From assembly GCF_030433675.1 (NCBI RefSeq), contig NZ_JAROCB010000001.1, positions 803,333-867,332 on the forward strand: a stretch of 64,000 bases of DNA, written 5' to 3'. Source of the stretch: Leifsonia virtsii. Its GTDB lineage: Bacteria > Actinomycetota > Actinomycetes > Actinomycetales > Microbacteriaceae. Below, one piece after another: positions 54,416-62,573 of the stretch. Both the position numbers and the translations under genes were made by a program. The first letter of the stretch is position 1. Each line of letters begins with the position of its first letter. The notes below the pieces were generated by a model. That model searched no databases. It saw only the letters and a list, made by a program, of their open reading frames with translations, and was not told the origin of the DNA.

Positions 54416-56173
54416 TCAGGTGGTGAGGTGCCCCGCGGGGTGCTGCGTGCGCAGCCACGCCGTGGAGTCGGGAGGCAGCAGGCCGCCCTCGAGCGGGCTG
54501 CTGCTGAGGAGGATCGCCTGGTGCGGCGGCAGGGGCACCGCGGCGGAGGACAGATTGGTGACGCTGACGAACGCGGCGCCGCGCGAGAACGCGAGCACGC
54601 CGTCCGGCGCGTCGAGCCACGTCAGCGGACCGTCGCCGAGGGCCGGCTCCGCCCGGCGGATGCGCAGCGCCTGGCGGTACAGCCAGAGCATCGACGACGG
54701 GTCGCTCTGCTGCGCCTGCACCGTGAGGGCCGCCCAGTCGGCGGGCTGCGGGAGCCAGGGCGGAGCCGTCGCCTGGTCCGGGCTGAAGCCGAACGGCGGG
54801 GTGGTCCCGCGCCACGGCAGCGGCACGCGGCAGCCGTCGCGGCCGGGGTCGACGCCGCCGGAGCGCTCGTGCATCGGGTCCTCGCGCAGCTCGTCCGGCA
54901 GGTCCTCGACCTCGGGCAGGCCGAGCTCGTCGCCCTGGTAGATGTACAGGGACCCCGGGAGGGCGGCCGTCAGCAGCGCCGCGGCACGCGCCCGGCGGCG
55001 ACCGAGGGCGAGGTCGGTCGGTGTCCCCTTGCGCTTGGTGGCGAAGGCGAACGAGCTGTCCTCACGGCCGTAGCGGGTGACCGCCCTCGTCACGTCGTGG
55101 TTGGACAGCACCCAGGTGCTGGGCGCGTGCACCGGCGCGTGGGCGGCCAGGGTCTCGTCGATGGAGGCGCGCAGCTCGCGGGCGTCCCACGGCGAGGCGA
55201 GGAAGTCGAAGTTGAACGCGGTGTGCAGCTCGTCGGGCCGCAGGTACCGGGCGAACCGGTCGATCTCGGGCAGCCACAGCTCGCCGACCAGCACGCGCGT
55301 GCCCGGATAGCCGTCGGCGAGGGCGCGCCAGCCGCGGTAGATGTCGTGCAGCTCGTCGCGGTCCTGGTTGGGGTGCTCCCCCGGCCCGGGATGCTCCGGC
55401 ACCTCGGGCAGCGCCGGGTCCTTGACCAGCAGCGCCGCCGAGTCGATGCGGACGCCCGCCACGCCGCGGTCGAACCAGAACCGCAGGATGTCCTCGTGCT
55501 CGCGGCGCACGTCCGGGTGGTTCCAGTTGAGGTCGGGCTGCTGCGGACTGAAGAGGTGGAGGTACCACTCCCCGGGCGTGCCGTCGGGGTCCGTCGTGCG
55601 CGTCCAGGTGTCGCCGGAGAAGTTCGAGCGCCAGCCGGTCGGCATCCCGCTGCCGTCGTCGCCGCGGCCGCGGCGGAACCAGAACCGCTCGCGCGCCGCC
55701 GAGCCAGGACCGGCGGCGAGGGCCTCCTGGAACCACGGGTGCCGGTCGGAGACGTGGTTCGGGACGATGTCGACGATGGTCCGGATCCCGAGCGCGAGCG
55801 CGTCCGCGATGAGGGCCTCCGCCTCGGCCAGGTCGCCGAAGGCCGGGTGGATGCGGCGGTAGTCGGCGACGTCGTAGCCGCCGTCGGCCAGCGGGCTCTC
55901 GTACCAGGGCGTGAACCACAGCGCGTCGACGCCGAGATCGGCGAGGTAGGGCAGGCGCTCGCGAACCCCGGCGAGGTCGCCCACGCCGTCGCCGTTCCCG
56001 TCGGCGAAGCTGCGTGGATAGATCTGGTAGATCACCGCGCTCCGCCACCAGTGCGGGTCCTCCGGCGGCGCGACCGGTCCGGCCGGCAGCCCGGCCTGCT
56101 CCGCGTCCGCCGCATCCACCGCGGGGTCGGCGGCGGTGGCGGCGCTGTCGCCGGTCATCACGGTGAGGTCCAC
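54416..56173 (-). CDS. GH13 alpha-glucosidase (oligo-1,6-glucosidase/maltase group)
   Basis: 585 residues, cytoplasmic. Conserved GH13 regions are present: DIVPNHVSDRH, GVRIDSAALL (nucleophile Asp), LVGELWLPE (acid/base Glu) and LSNHDVTR (transition-state Asp). DLNWNHPDVR and NPQQPDLN-like SPQQPDLN mark the exo-acting glucosidase group. It should hydrolyse imported maltose, isomaltose or similar sugars. The GTG at 56173 has AAAGG six bases upstream. A good promoter with an operator half-site in the -35 lies just upstream, and the adjacent LacI-type gene is the probable regulator. Confidence 0.9.
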   Translation of the reverse strand: MDLTVMTGDSAATAADPAVDAADAEQAGLPAGPVAPPEDPHWWRSAVIYQIYPRSFADGNGDGVGDLAGVRERLPYLADLGVDALWFTPWYESPLADGGYDVADYRRIHPAFGDLAEAEALIADALALGIRTIVDIVPNHVSDRHPWFQEALAAGPGSAARERFWFRRGRGDDGSGMPTGWRSNFSGDTWTRTTDPDGTPGEWYLHLFSPQQPDLNWNHPDVRREHEDILRFWFDRGVAGVRIDSAALLVKDPALPEVPEHPGPGEHPNQDRDELHDIYRGWRALADGYPGTRVLVGELWLPEIDRFARYLRPDELHTAFNFDFLASPWDARELRASIDETLAAHAPVHAPSTWVLSNHDVTRAVTRYGREDSSFAFATKRKGTPTDLALGRRRARAAALLTAALPGSLYIYQGDELGLPEVEDLPDELREDPMHERSGGVDPGRDGCRVPLPWRGTTPPFGFSPDQATAPPWLPQPADWAALTVQAQQSDPSSMLWLYRQALRIRRAEPALGDGPLTWLDAPDGVLAFSRGAAFVSVTNLSSAAVPLPPHQAILLSSSPLEGGLLPPDSTAWLRTQHPAGHLTT

Positions 56174-56234
56174 GCTGAGCCTTTCGGTCGTCTGTCGTCG
56201 CGACGGACACCGCGGCGCCGTCGTCGTTCACCGA

Positions 56235-56266
56235 AATGTAGCTAAGGCGACAGATTGACGCAAGAA
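56235..56266 (-). promoter_or_regulatory. GH13/sugar operon promoter with LacI-type half-site
   Basis: Minus strand: -35 TTGCGT (56258-56263), 17-bp spacer, -10 TACATT (56235-56240). The -35 lies in ACGCAAGAA (56258-56266), which equals nine bases of the complement of the perfect palindrome upstream of the LacI-type gene. Binding here would cover the -35. Confidence 0.6.
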
Positions 56267-56314
56267 CTCAACAAAACGTAATTGGTTTGCGCACATTTGC
56301 GTGCGCTTGCGGGC

Positions 56315-57328
56315 TCAGCCGGCGTGCGGAGCCGGTCCGGTCGACCCGCGCACGACCAGTTCCGGCTCGAAGAAGAGTTCGTCGTGCAGGGCCGAATCGC
56401 TGGAGATCTGGCGCAGCAGGAGTTCGATCACCGTCCGCCCCATCGGCTCGATCGGCTGCCGGATCGTCGTCAGCGGCGGCTCCGTGCAGTTCATCAGCGC
56501 CGAGTCGTCGTATCCGACGATGGAGACATCGCGCGGCACCGACAGCCCTGCGCGGCGCGCGGCCCGGATCGCCCCGAGCGCCATCGGGTCGCTCGCGCAG
56601 AGGATCGCGGTGACCCCGGCGGCGAGCAGCCGGGTGGCGGCCGCCTGACCGGCCTCCAGCGAGTAGAGCGAGTGGACCACGAGCGACTCGTCGAACTCTG
56701 CTCCCCAGCCCGCGACGATCCGCCGGGCCGCCTCAAGCTTGCGCAACGACGGCACATGGTCGCGTGGACCGAGCAGCAGCCCGATCCGCTCGTGCCCCAG
56801 CGAGCGCAGGTGCGTCAGCGCCTGCGCGGTGGCGACGGAGTCGTCGCACGAGACGGTCGCGAAGGCGAGGTCGTCGACGGGCGCGTTGACCAGCACCGTC
56901 GGCAGATGCAGGTCGGCGAGGCGGCCGTAGTGGGCGTGATCGGCATCCCGCTGCGCGTAGGCGCCGCCGACGAAGACGACGCCGGAGACCTGCTGCTGCA
57001 GCAGCAGCTCGACGTAGTCCGCCTCCGAGATGCCGCCCGCAGTCTGCATGCACAGGACGGGCGTGTAGCCGTTCTGGGCGAGCGCTCCCCCGATGATCTC
57101 GGCGAACGCGGGGAAGATGGGGTTCTGGAGCTCCGGCAGCACGAGCCCGACGAGCCGGGCCCGCTCCCCGCGCAGCTTCGACGGCCGCTCGTAGCCGAGC
57201 ACGTCGAGCGCCGTCAGCACGGCCTGCCGGGTCGCATCCGACACTCCCGGCTTGTCGTTCAGGACGCGGCTGACCGTGGCTTCGCTGACCCCGACCTTGC
57301 GGGCCACTTCGGCGAGACGTTTCGACAT
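56315..57328 (-). CDS. LacI-family transcriptional regulator
   Basis: 337 residues: N-terminal LacI helix-turn-helix and hinge (LAEVARKVGVSEATVSRVLNDKPGVSDATR, about 5-35), then a periplasmic-binding-like sugar-sensing core ending with YDDSALMN, IRQPIEPMGRTVIELL. It most likely represses the GH13-ABC operon and itself. The ATG at 57328 is chosen over the upstream frame because TAGGAT ends seven bases before it. Two operator-like palindromes lie 13 bp upstream and beyond. Confidence 0.92.
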   Translation of the reverse strand: MSKRLAEVARKVGVSEATVSRVLNDKPGVSDATRQAVLTALDVLGYERPSKLRGERARLVGLVLPELQNPIFPAFAEIIGGALAQNGYTPVLCMQTAGGISEADYVELLLQQQVSGVVFVGGAYAQRDADHAHYGRLADLHLPTVLVNAPVDDLAFATVSCDDSVATAQALTHLRSLGHERIGLLLGPRDHVPSLRKLEAARRIVAGWGAEFDESLVVHSLYSLEAGQAAATRLLAAGVTAILCASDPMALGAIRAARRAGLSVPRDVSIVGYDDSALMNCTEPPLTTIRQPIEPMGRTVIELLLRQISSDSALHDELFFEPELVVRGSTGPAPHAG

Positions 57329-57335
57329 GGCCCAC

Positions 57336-57341
57336 ATCCTA
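57336..57341 (-). promoter_or_regulatory. -10 element of leaderless lacI-type gene
   Basis: TAGGAT on the minus strand, GTGGGCC (seven bases), then the ATG at 57328. Confidence 0.65.
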
Positions 57342-57376
57342 CGCAACTCCTTGCAGATCCACGCAACTTCTTGCGT
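57341..57376. promoter_or_regulatory. Tandem LacI-type operators
   Basis: ACGCAA-CTCC-TTGCAG (57341-57356) and the perfect palindrome ACGCAA-CTTC-TTGCGT (57361-57376), exactly 20 bp apart, on one helix face. The first abuts the -10, so binding would autorepress; the second lies near the -35 of the divergent UbiA gene. Confidence 0.65.
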
Positions 57377-57410
57377 CCCACGCCGATCTCGATCAGCACG
57401 GAGGGGCGGA

Positions 57411-57416
57411 TACGAT
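57411..57416 (+). promoter_or_regulatory. -10 element of leaderless UbiA gene
   Basis: TACGAT, GGCGGGC, then the ATG at 57424. An ATG at 57415 overlaps the element and should not be on the mRNA. Confidence 0.65.
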
Positions 57417-57423
57417 GGCGGGC

Positions 57424-58257
57424 ATGGCGAAGAAGGTGCTCTCCCTCCTGCTTGCCAGCCATCCCGGTCCGACCGTGGTCGTCACCGTGATCGCCGCCCT
57501 GCTCGGACTGGGCCTCGGCTACCCGCCCGGGCGGCTCCTACTCCTCGCGCTCGCCGTCCTGTTCGGTCAACTGTCGATCGGGTGGAGCAACGACTGGCTG
57601 GACGCCGCCCGCGACCGGGCGGTCGCGCGCTCCGACAAGCCGGCGGCGCGCGGCGACGTCCCCGTCCCCGTGGTGCGCGCGGCCGCGTTCGTCGCGCTCG
57701 GCGCCGCCCTGCTGCTCACCCTCCCCCTGGGGCTCGGCGCGCTCGCGGCGCACACCGTCGCCATCGCCGGCGGCTGGGCGTACAACCTCGGCCTCAAGTC
57801 GACCGTGTACTCGTGGGTGCCGTTCGCGGTGAGCTTCGGCATCCTGCCGGCGATCGCGACCCTCGGGCAGGAGCAGCCCGCGTTCCCGCAGTGGTGGGTC
57901 TACGCCGCCGGCGCCCTGCTGGGTGTCGCCGCACACGTCACGAACGTGCTGCCGGACCTGGAGGACGACGCCCGCACCGGCATCAGCGGCCTGCCGCACC
58001 GGCTGGGGGCGCAGGTCAGCGGTCTCCTGGCCTTCGCCGCCCTGGCCGCCGCGACCCTGCTCATCACCTTCGGCCCGGGCCTCCCGGTGCGGCCGCTCCT
58101 GATCGCCGGGCTGGTCATCGGCCTCGGCGCGGCCGTCGCCGGTGTCGTGCTGCTGTTCCGGCGCACGCCGACCCGGCTGCTGATGCAGCTGATCATGACG
58201 TGCGCCATCGTCGATGTCGCCATGCTGGCCCTCGCGGGTCAGTCCGTGACCGTCTGA
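57424..58257 (+). CDS. UbiA-family prenyltransferase
   Basis: 277 residues, eight or nine membrane helices. The prenyl-diphosphate motif is NDWLDAARD (about 52-60), the Asp-rich first motif of UbiA enzymes, and the second is in VLPDLEDDARTG. It would attach an isoprenoid chain to an aromatic or lipid acceptor, for example in quinone or carotenoid-related metabolism; the acceptor is unknown. The gene overlaps the end of the opposing MFS gene by 19 bases with no terminator between. Confidence 0.85.
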   Translation: MAKKVLSLLLASHPGPTVVVTVIAALLGLGLGYPPGRLLLLALAVLFGQLSIGWSNDWLDAARDRAVARSDKPAARGDVPVPVVRAAAFVALGAALLLTLPLGLGALAAHTVAIAGGWAYNLGLKSTVYSWVPFAVSFGILPAIATLGQEQPAFPQWWVYAAGALLGVAAHVTNVLPDLEDDARTGISGLPHRLGAQVSGLLAFAALAAATLLITFGPGLPVRPLLIAGLVIGLGAAVAGVVLLFRRTPTRLLMQLIMTCAIVDVAMLALAGQSVTV

Positions 58258-59651
58258 ACCTTCTCCGCGACGGGCGCCTTGTTCCGGATGCCGATCGCCG
58301 AGACGATGCCGCCCACCAGCAGGAGGGCCGCTCCCGCGATCATGGCCCGGTGCAGCCCCGCGACATCCAGCGTCCCTCCGATGATCATGCCGGCCGCCGC
58401 CACGGCCAGCAGGCCCGCAATGCGGGAGACCGCGTTGTTGACCGCGGAGGCGATGCCCGCCTGCTCCGGGTGGATGGCGCCGAGGATCGCGCTCGTCAAC
58501 GGCGCCACGGTGATCGACAGCCCCACGCCGAACAGCAGCACCGCGGGCAGGAGCGTCGTCCAGTAGTTCACGTCGGTGCCCATCATCAGCAGCCACAGGA
58601 AGCCGACGGCCGCGATCATCGGCCCGATCGCCATGAAGAGCCGGGGCCCGTAACGGCCGGCGAGGCCGCCGAAGAAGCCGGAGAGCAGCAGCATGCACAG
58701 CGTCGACGGGATGAACACGAAACCGGCCGCGATGGCGGAGAACCCCGCCACCTGCTGAAGGAAGAGCGTGACGATCAGCGGACCGAACGACAGCGCCGCG
58801 TACACGAAGAAGGTCGAGATGTTGCCCACCCAGAAGTTGTGGACGCTGAACAGGCCGAGCGGGAGCATCGGCTGCTTCACGCGCGTCTCCGCGAAGAAGA
58901 ACGCGGCGAGGCAGAGCAGGCCGACGATCAGCGGGAGGTAGACACGCGGACTGCCCCACCCGTAGGTGCCCTGCTCGATCAGGGCGAACACCGTGCCCGC
59001 GAGGCCCACCGAGCCGAGGATCGCGCCCAGCACGTCGACGCGGCCGCCCATCCCCTTGTCGGTCTCGCCGAGGGTGAGCATGAGCACGAGCGTGACGGCG
59101 ATCGGGAGGACGTTGATCGCGAACACCCAGCGCCAGCCGAGCGTGTCGACGAAGAGCCCGCCGACCACGGGCCCCGCGATCATCGCGATGCCGGTCCACG
59201 CGGTCCAGCGCCCGATCGCCTTGGCCTGCGCCGCCCCCTCGAACCGGGAGATGATGATCGCCAGCGAGCTCGGCACGAGGAGCGCTCCGGCGACGCCCTG
59301 CAGCGCGCGGGCCAGCACGAGGAACAGGCCGCTCGGCGCGAAGGCGCACAGCAGCGACGTGATCCCGAAGCCGATCAGCCCCGCGTACAGCACGCGCTTG
59401 CGGCCGAACACGTCGGACAGCGAGCCGGCGATCAGGATGAGGGAGCCGAGGGTGACGAGATAGGCGTCGACCACCCACTGCTGCAGCTGCAGGCCGCCGC
59501 CCAGGTCGCGCGAGATCGCGGGCAGCGCCACGTTGATGACGGCGCCGTCGAGGAACGCGACGAAGCTCGACAGGATCGCGATGAGGAGCACTCTCAACTG
59601 GAGCGACGTCATCCGCTCGATCCGTGCAGTGGTGGCCATGACCTCATTCAA
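58239..59651 (-). CDS. DHA2-family MFS drug efflux transporter
   Basis: 470 residues, fourteen-helix pattern. LDGAVINVALPAISRDLG in helix 1 is the DHA2 antiporter motif, GSLSDVFGRKRVLYAG is MFS motif A, and ARALQGVAGALLVPSSLAII motif B. Substrate unknown; the family exports drugs and cationic compounds. Two starts are possible, 59651 and 59639; neither has a strong ribosome site, and AGG about seven bases before 59651 decides weakly. No regulator is adjacent. Confidence 0.87.
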   Translation of the reverse strand: MNEVMATTARIERMTSLQLRVLLIAILSSFVAFLDGAVINVALPAISRDLGGGLQLQQWVVDAYLVTLGSLILIAGSLSDVFGRKRVLYAGLIGFGITSLLCAFAPSGLFLVLARALQGVAGALLVPSSLAIIISRFEGAAQAKAIGRWTAWTGIAMIAGPVVGGLFVDTLGWRWVFAINVLPIAVTLVLMLTLGETDKGMGGRVDVLGAILGSVGLAGTVFALIEQGTYGWGSPRVYLPLIVGLLCLAAFFFAETRVKQPMLPLGLFSVHNFWVGNISTFFVYAALSFGPLIVTLFLQQVAGFSAIAAGFVFIPSTLCMLLLSGFFGGLAGRYGPRLFMAIGPMIAAVGFLWLLMMGTDVNYWTTLLPAVLLFGVGLSITVAPLTSAILGAIHPEQAGIASAVNNAVSRIAGLLAVAAAGMIIGGTLDVAGLHRAMIAGAALLLVGGIVSAIGIRNKAPVAEKVQTVTD

Positions 59652-59680
59652 CGGCCTGGTCGGCGCGGTGGCAAGCGAAC

Positions 59681-59747
59681 CGCATCCATGGGACGCGACA
59701 CGCCGTGACGCCCGCCGGATAACGGCGTGTCGCGTCCCATGGATGCG
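59681..59747. repeat. Intergenic inverted repeat E (26-bp perfect arms)
   Basis: Longest of the family: 59681-59706 pairs perfectly with 59722-59747 around a 15-base loop. The right arm begins with ACGGCGTGTCG. It lies between the LCP stop and the MFS start, both on the minus strand. Confidence 0.92.
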
Positions 59748-59759
59748 CGCCGCAGCGCG

Positions 59760-61085
59760 TCAGTCGTTGCCCTTGGTGCAGGTCTGCTGCGCCGCGGTCT
59801 GACCCGTGATGGTCGACGGCAGCTCGACCGGGCCGCCCGCGGTGCCGGTCGGCGCGGGAGTCGTGCCCGCATCCGGTGTCCCCGGCGTCGCAGGAGTGGT
59901 CGGTGACGGCTCCCCGCCCGCGTCGGGAGCGGGCGACGAGGTCGCCGTCGGGTCCTCCGCCGCCCGTCCGGTCGAACCGGTCAGCTTCACGGGCTGGTCG
60001 GCGACCAGCGCCTGGTTGAGCGCGTTCGCGGCGGACTTTTGCGGTACCACCCGGTTCGGGTTGTCCGGGTCGCCCACCGCCGGGTACTGCACGAACACCA
60101 TGTTCTGGAGCCCCGTGTCCTTCAGGGCGAGGGCGATCTGCACGAGCGTGGTCGGGTTGGTCAGCGTGTCGGAGGGCGTGATGTTGTTCACCGCCGCCTT
60201 CGCCAGCGCGTACAGCTGGACCGGGTTGGAGAGCACGCCGCCGCTGACGACCTTGCGGGCGAGCGCCGAGAGGAACACCTGCTGGTTGGAGATGCGCCCC
60301 AGGTCGCTGCCGTCGCCGACGCCGTGCCTGCTGCGCAGGAACGAGAGCGCGGTGTCGCCGACGATCGTGTTCTCCCCCGCCGGCAGGTCGAGCGGCGGGT
60401 TGGTGTAGTCGTCCTTCACGGGCGAGGCGAGGCACACGGTGACACCGCCGACCGCGTTCGACATCGCGCTCACGCCGTTGAAGTTGATGACCGCGGCGAA
60501 CGGGATGTCGAGCCCGGTCATCTTCGACACCGTCGCGACGACGCAGTTGAGACCGCCGCGGGACAGCGCCGTGTTGAACTGCGCGTACGAGGTGCCGTCG
60601 ATGGTGCCCTTGCCGTTGGGGTCGGGACAGTCCGGGATGGGGACCACGAGGTCGCGCGGAAAGCTGACGACCATCATGCTCTTGTGGTCCTGTGCGATGT
60701 GCAGCAGCATCGTGACGTCGTTGTTGCCCGCACCGCTGCTGGCGTCCTGCTCGTCCGCACTGTTGTAGATGCCGCCGAGGTCGCTGCGGCTGTCCGTGCC
60801 GGCCAGGAGCAGGTTCACCCCGCCAGGGATGGCCGCGACGTTCGGGATGTCCTGCGGGATCGCCGTGTGCCCGGGCAGCGCCTGGAGGTGCACTCCGGTC
60901 TTGATCGAGCGCGCGACATCCCACACCGCGTAGGCCGCGACCGAGCCGACGCTGACGAAGGCGACTACGACGACCACCGCGAGCAGCTTGAGCGCGGCGA
61001 CGCCGCCCCGGCGCCGAGGGAGACGCCCGTGACGCACGCCGGCGGGCCCGCGGGCACGCTGATGGCGTCGCGGCAGGTCGGTCAT
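59760..61085 (-). CDS. LytR-CpsA-Psr (LCP) family cell-wall polymer ligase
   Basis: 441 residues: a basic cytoplasmic start, one membrane helix (about 32-55) and an extracellular LCP domain (about 90-270), then a Pro/Thr/Ala-rich tail. LLLAGTDSRSD, SFPRDLVVPIP and LSFLRSRHGVGDGSDLGRISNQQ contain the Asp and Arg residues that bind pyrophosphate and metal. LCP enzymes transfer polyprenyl-linked glycopolymers to peptidoglycan. The ATG has GAGGG six bases upstream. Confidence 0.92.
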   Translation of the reverse strand: MTDLPRRHQRARGPAGVRHGRLPRRRGGVAALKLLAVVVVVAFVSVGSVAAYAVWDVARSIKTGVHLQALPGHTAIPQDIPNVAAIPGGVNLLLAGTDSRSDLGGIYNSADEQDASSGAGNNDVTMLLHIAQDHKSMMVVSFPRDLVVPIPDCPDPNGKGTIDGTSYAQFNTALSRGGLNCVVATVSKMTGLDIPFAAVINFNGVSAMSNAVGGVTVCLASPVKDDYTNPPLDLPAGENTIVGDTALSFLRSRHGVGDGSDLGRISNQQVFLSALARKVVSGGVLSNPVQLYALAKAAVNNITPSDTLTNPTTLVQIALALKDTGLQNMVFVQYPAVGDPDNPNRVVPQKSAANALNQALVADQPVKLTGSTGRAAEDPTATSSPAPDAGGEPSPTTPATPGTPDAGTTPAPTGTAGGPVELPSTITGQTAAQQTCTKGND

Positions 61086-61118
61086 CGGGATCCCTCGGGC
61101 TCGGCGGACGTTGCTGGA

Positions 61119-61124
61119 ATCTTA
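61119..61124 (-). promoter_or_regulatory. Candidate -10 element of LCP gene
   Basis: TAAGAT on the minus strand, giving a leader of about 26 bases that includes the GAGGG ribosome site. No clear -35. Confidence 0.45.
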
Positions 61125-61164
61125 GCCGCCCCGCGCCAGGTGCGGGCTGCGTGGCGCGCTCGCC

Positions 61165-61234
61165 GAGGCGTGGCGGGTTCCCCTCATGCCGCCCGCAGGG
61201 CGCGAGGCGGCGTGGCGGTTCTCCCCGATGCCGC
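61165..61234. repeat. Two imperfect 28-31-bp direct repeats
   Basis: 61165-61192 and 61204-61234 share GAGGC, GTGGCGG, TTC, CCC and ATGCCGC in the same order. They occupy the 221-bp gap between the divergent LCP and epoxide hydrolase genes, which otherwise holds no gene. Confidence 0.5.
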
Positions 61235-61306
61235 GCGCGCACTCGGCGCGCATGCTCATGCCTGACGGCCGCCCCGGGCCGCCGCCCGACCGCCCAGGAG
61301 GCCACC

Positions 61307-62560
61307 ATGACCATCGCAGAACCCCGCCACGAGACCGGCAGCGCAGCATCCGGCAGCGCCGCATCCGACAGCCCCGCATCCGACAGCGCCGAGATCCGGC
61401 CGTTCTCCTACACCGCGCCGCCGGAGGAGCTCGACGACCTGCGCCGCCGCATCCGCGCCACCCGCTGGCCCGAGAGGGAGACGGTCGACGACAGCTCCCA
61501 GGGCGTGCGGCTGGAGGTGATGCGCGCCCTCGCCGACTACTGGGCCGACCAGCACGACTGGCGGAAGGCGGAGGCCCGGCTGGCAGAGCTCCCTCAGTTC
61601 GTGACCGAGATCGACGGCCTCGACATCCACTTCATCCACGTGCGCTCGAAGCATGAGGACGCCATGCCGATGATCGTCACGCACGGCTGGCCCGGGTCGG
61701 TGCTCGAGCAGCTGAAGATCGTCGGACCGCTCACCGACCCGACCGCGAACGGCGCGGACGCGTCGGACGCGTTCCACCTGGTCATCCCGTCGCTCCCCGG
61801 CCACGGCTTCTCCGGCAAGCCGGACGCAACCGGGTGGGACCCGGTGCGCATCGCCAAGGCGTGGGTGGAGCTGATGCGCCGCCTCGGCTACGACCGGTAC
61901 GTCGCGCAGGGCGGCGACTGGGGCAACGCCGTCACCGAGCAGATGGCGCTGCTGACCCCGCCGGGGCTGATTGGCATCCACACCAACATGCCGGCGACCG
62001 TGCCGCCCGCGATCCAGGCGGCCCTCGACGCGCACGAGCCGCCTCCCGCCGGCCTCGACCCGGAGGAGCGAGGCGCCTGGGACCAGCTGGCGTTCTTCTG
62101 CGCCCACGGTCTCGCCTACGCGCAGGAGATGGGCAACCGCCCCCAGACCCTGTACGCGCTCGCCGACTCCCCCGTAGGCCTGGCCGCGTGGATGCTCGAC
62201 CACGACGCCCGCAGCTACGACCTGATCGCCCGCGTCTTCGCGGGTGCGGCCGAGGGTTTGAGCCGGGACGACGTGCTCGACAACGTCACGCTGTACTGGC
62301 TGACCAACACGGCCGTCTCCTCCGCCCGCCTCTACTGGGAGAGCAAGCTGGCGTTCTTCGCGCCGAAGGGCGTCACCCTGCCGGTCGGCGTGAGCGTGTT
62401 CCCGGACGAGATCTACGCCGCCCCACGCAGCTGGGCGACCGCGGCCTACCCGAACCTGGTGCACTTCAACCGTCTCGACCGCGGCACGCACTTCGCCGCG
62501 TGGGAGCAGCCGGAGCTGTTCTCGTCGGAGGTCCGCGCCACCTTCCGGTCGCTGCGCTGA
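61307..62560 (+). CDS. Epoxide hydrolase (EHN domain plus alpha/beta hydrolase)
   Basis: 417 residues. A Ser/Ala-rich start (1-28), the epoxide hydrolase N-terminal domain (about 30-140, with PFSYTAPPEELDDLRRRIRATRWPE) and the alpha/beta hydrolase core. HGWPGS forms the oxyanion hole, the nucleophile Asp is in AQGGDWGN and the catalytic His in GTHFAAWEQPE. This is the microsomal-type epoxide hydrolase group; detoxification of epoxides is likely. AGGAGG precedes the ATG at 61307. A second hydrolase gene follows after 13 bases. Confidence 0.88.
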   Translation: MTIAEPRHETGSAASGSAASDSPASDSAEIRPFSYTAPPEELDDLRRRIRATRWPERETVDDSSQGVRLEVMRALADYWADQHDWRKAEARLAELPQFVTEIDGLDIHFIHVRSKHEDAMPMIVTHGWPGSVLEQLKIVGPLTDPTANGADASDAFHLVIPSLPGHGFSGKPDATGWDPVRIAKAWVELMRRLGYDRYVAQGGDWGNAVTEQMALLTPPGLIGIHTNMPATVPPAIQAALDAHEPPPAGLDPEERGAWDQLAFFCAHGLAYAQEMGNRPQTLYALADSPVGLAAWMLDHDARSYDLIARVFAGAAEGLSRDDVLDNVTLYWLTNTAVSSARLYWESKLAFFAPKGVTLPVGVSVFPDEIYAAPRSWATAAYPNLVHFNRLDRGTHFAAWEQPELFSSEVRATFRSLR

Positions 62561-62573
62561 GCGGGTGCGGCGG

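Noticed and set aside
13362-59747. Insertion sequence ends or MITEs with flanking target duplications
   Set aside because: No transposase and no clear direct duplications flank the inverted repeats; a dispersed hairpin family is the more cautious description.
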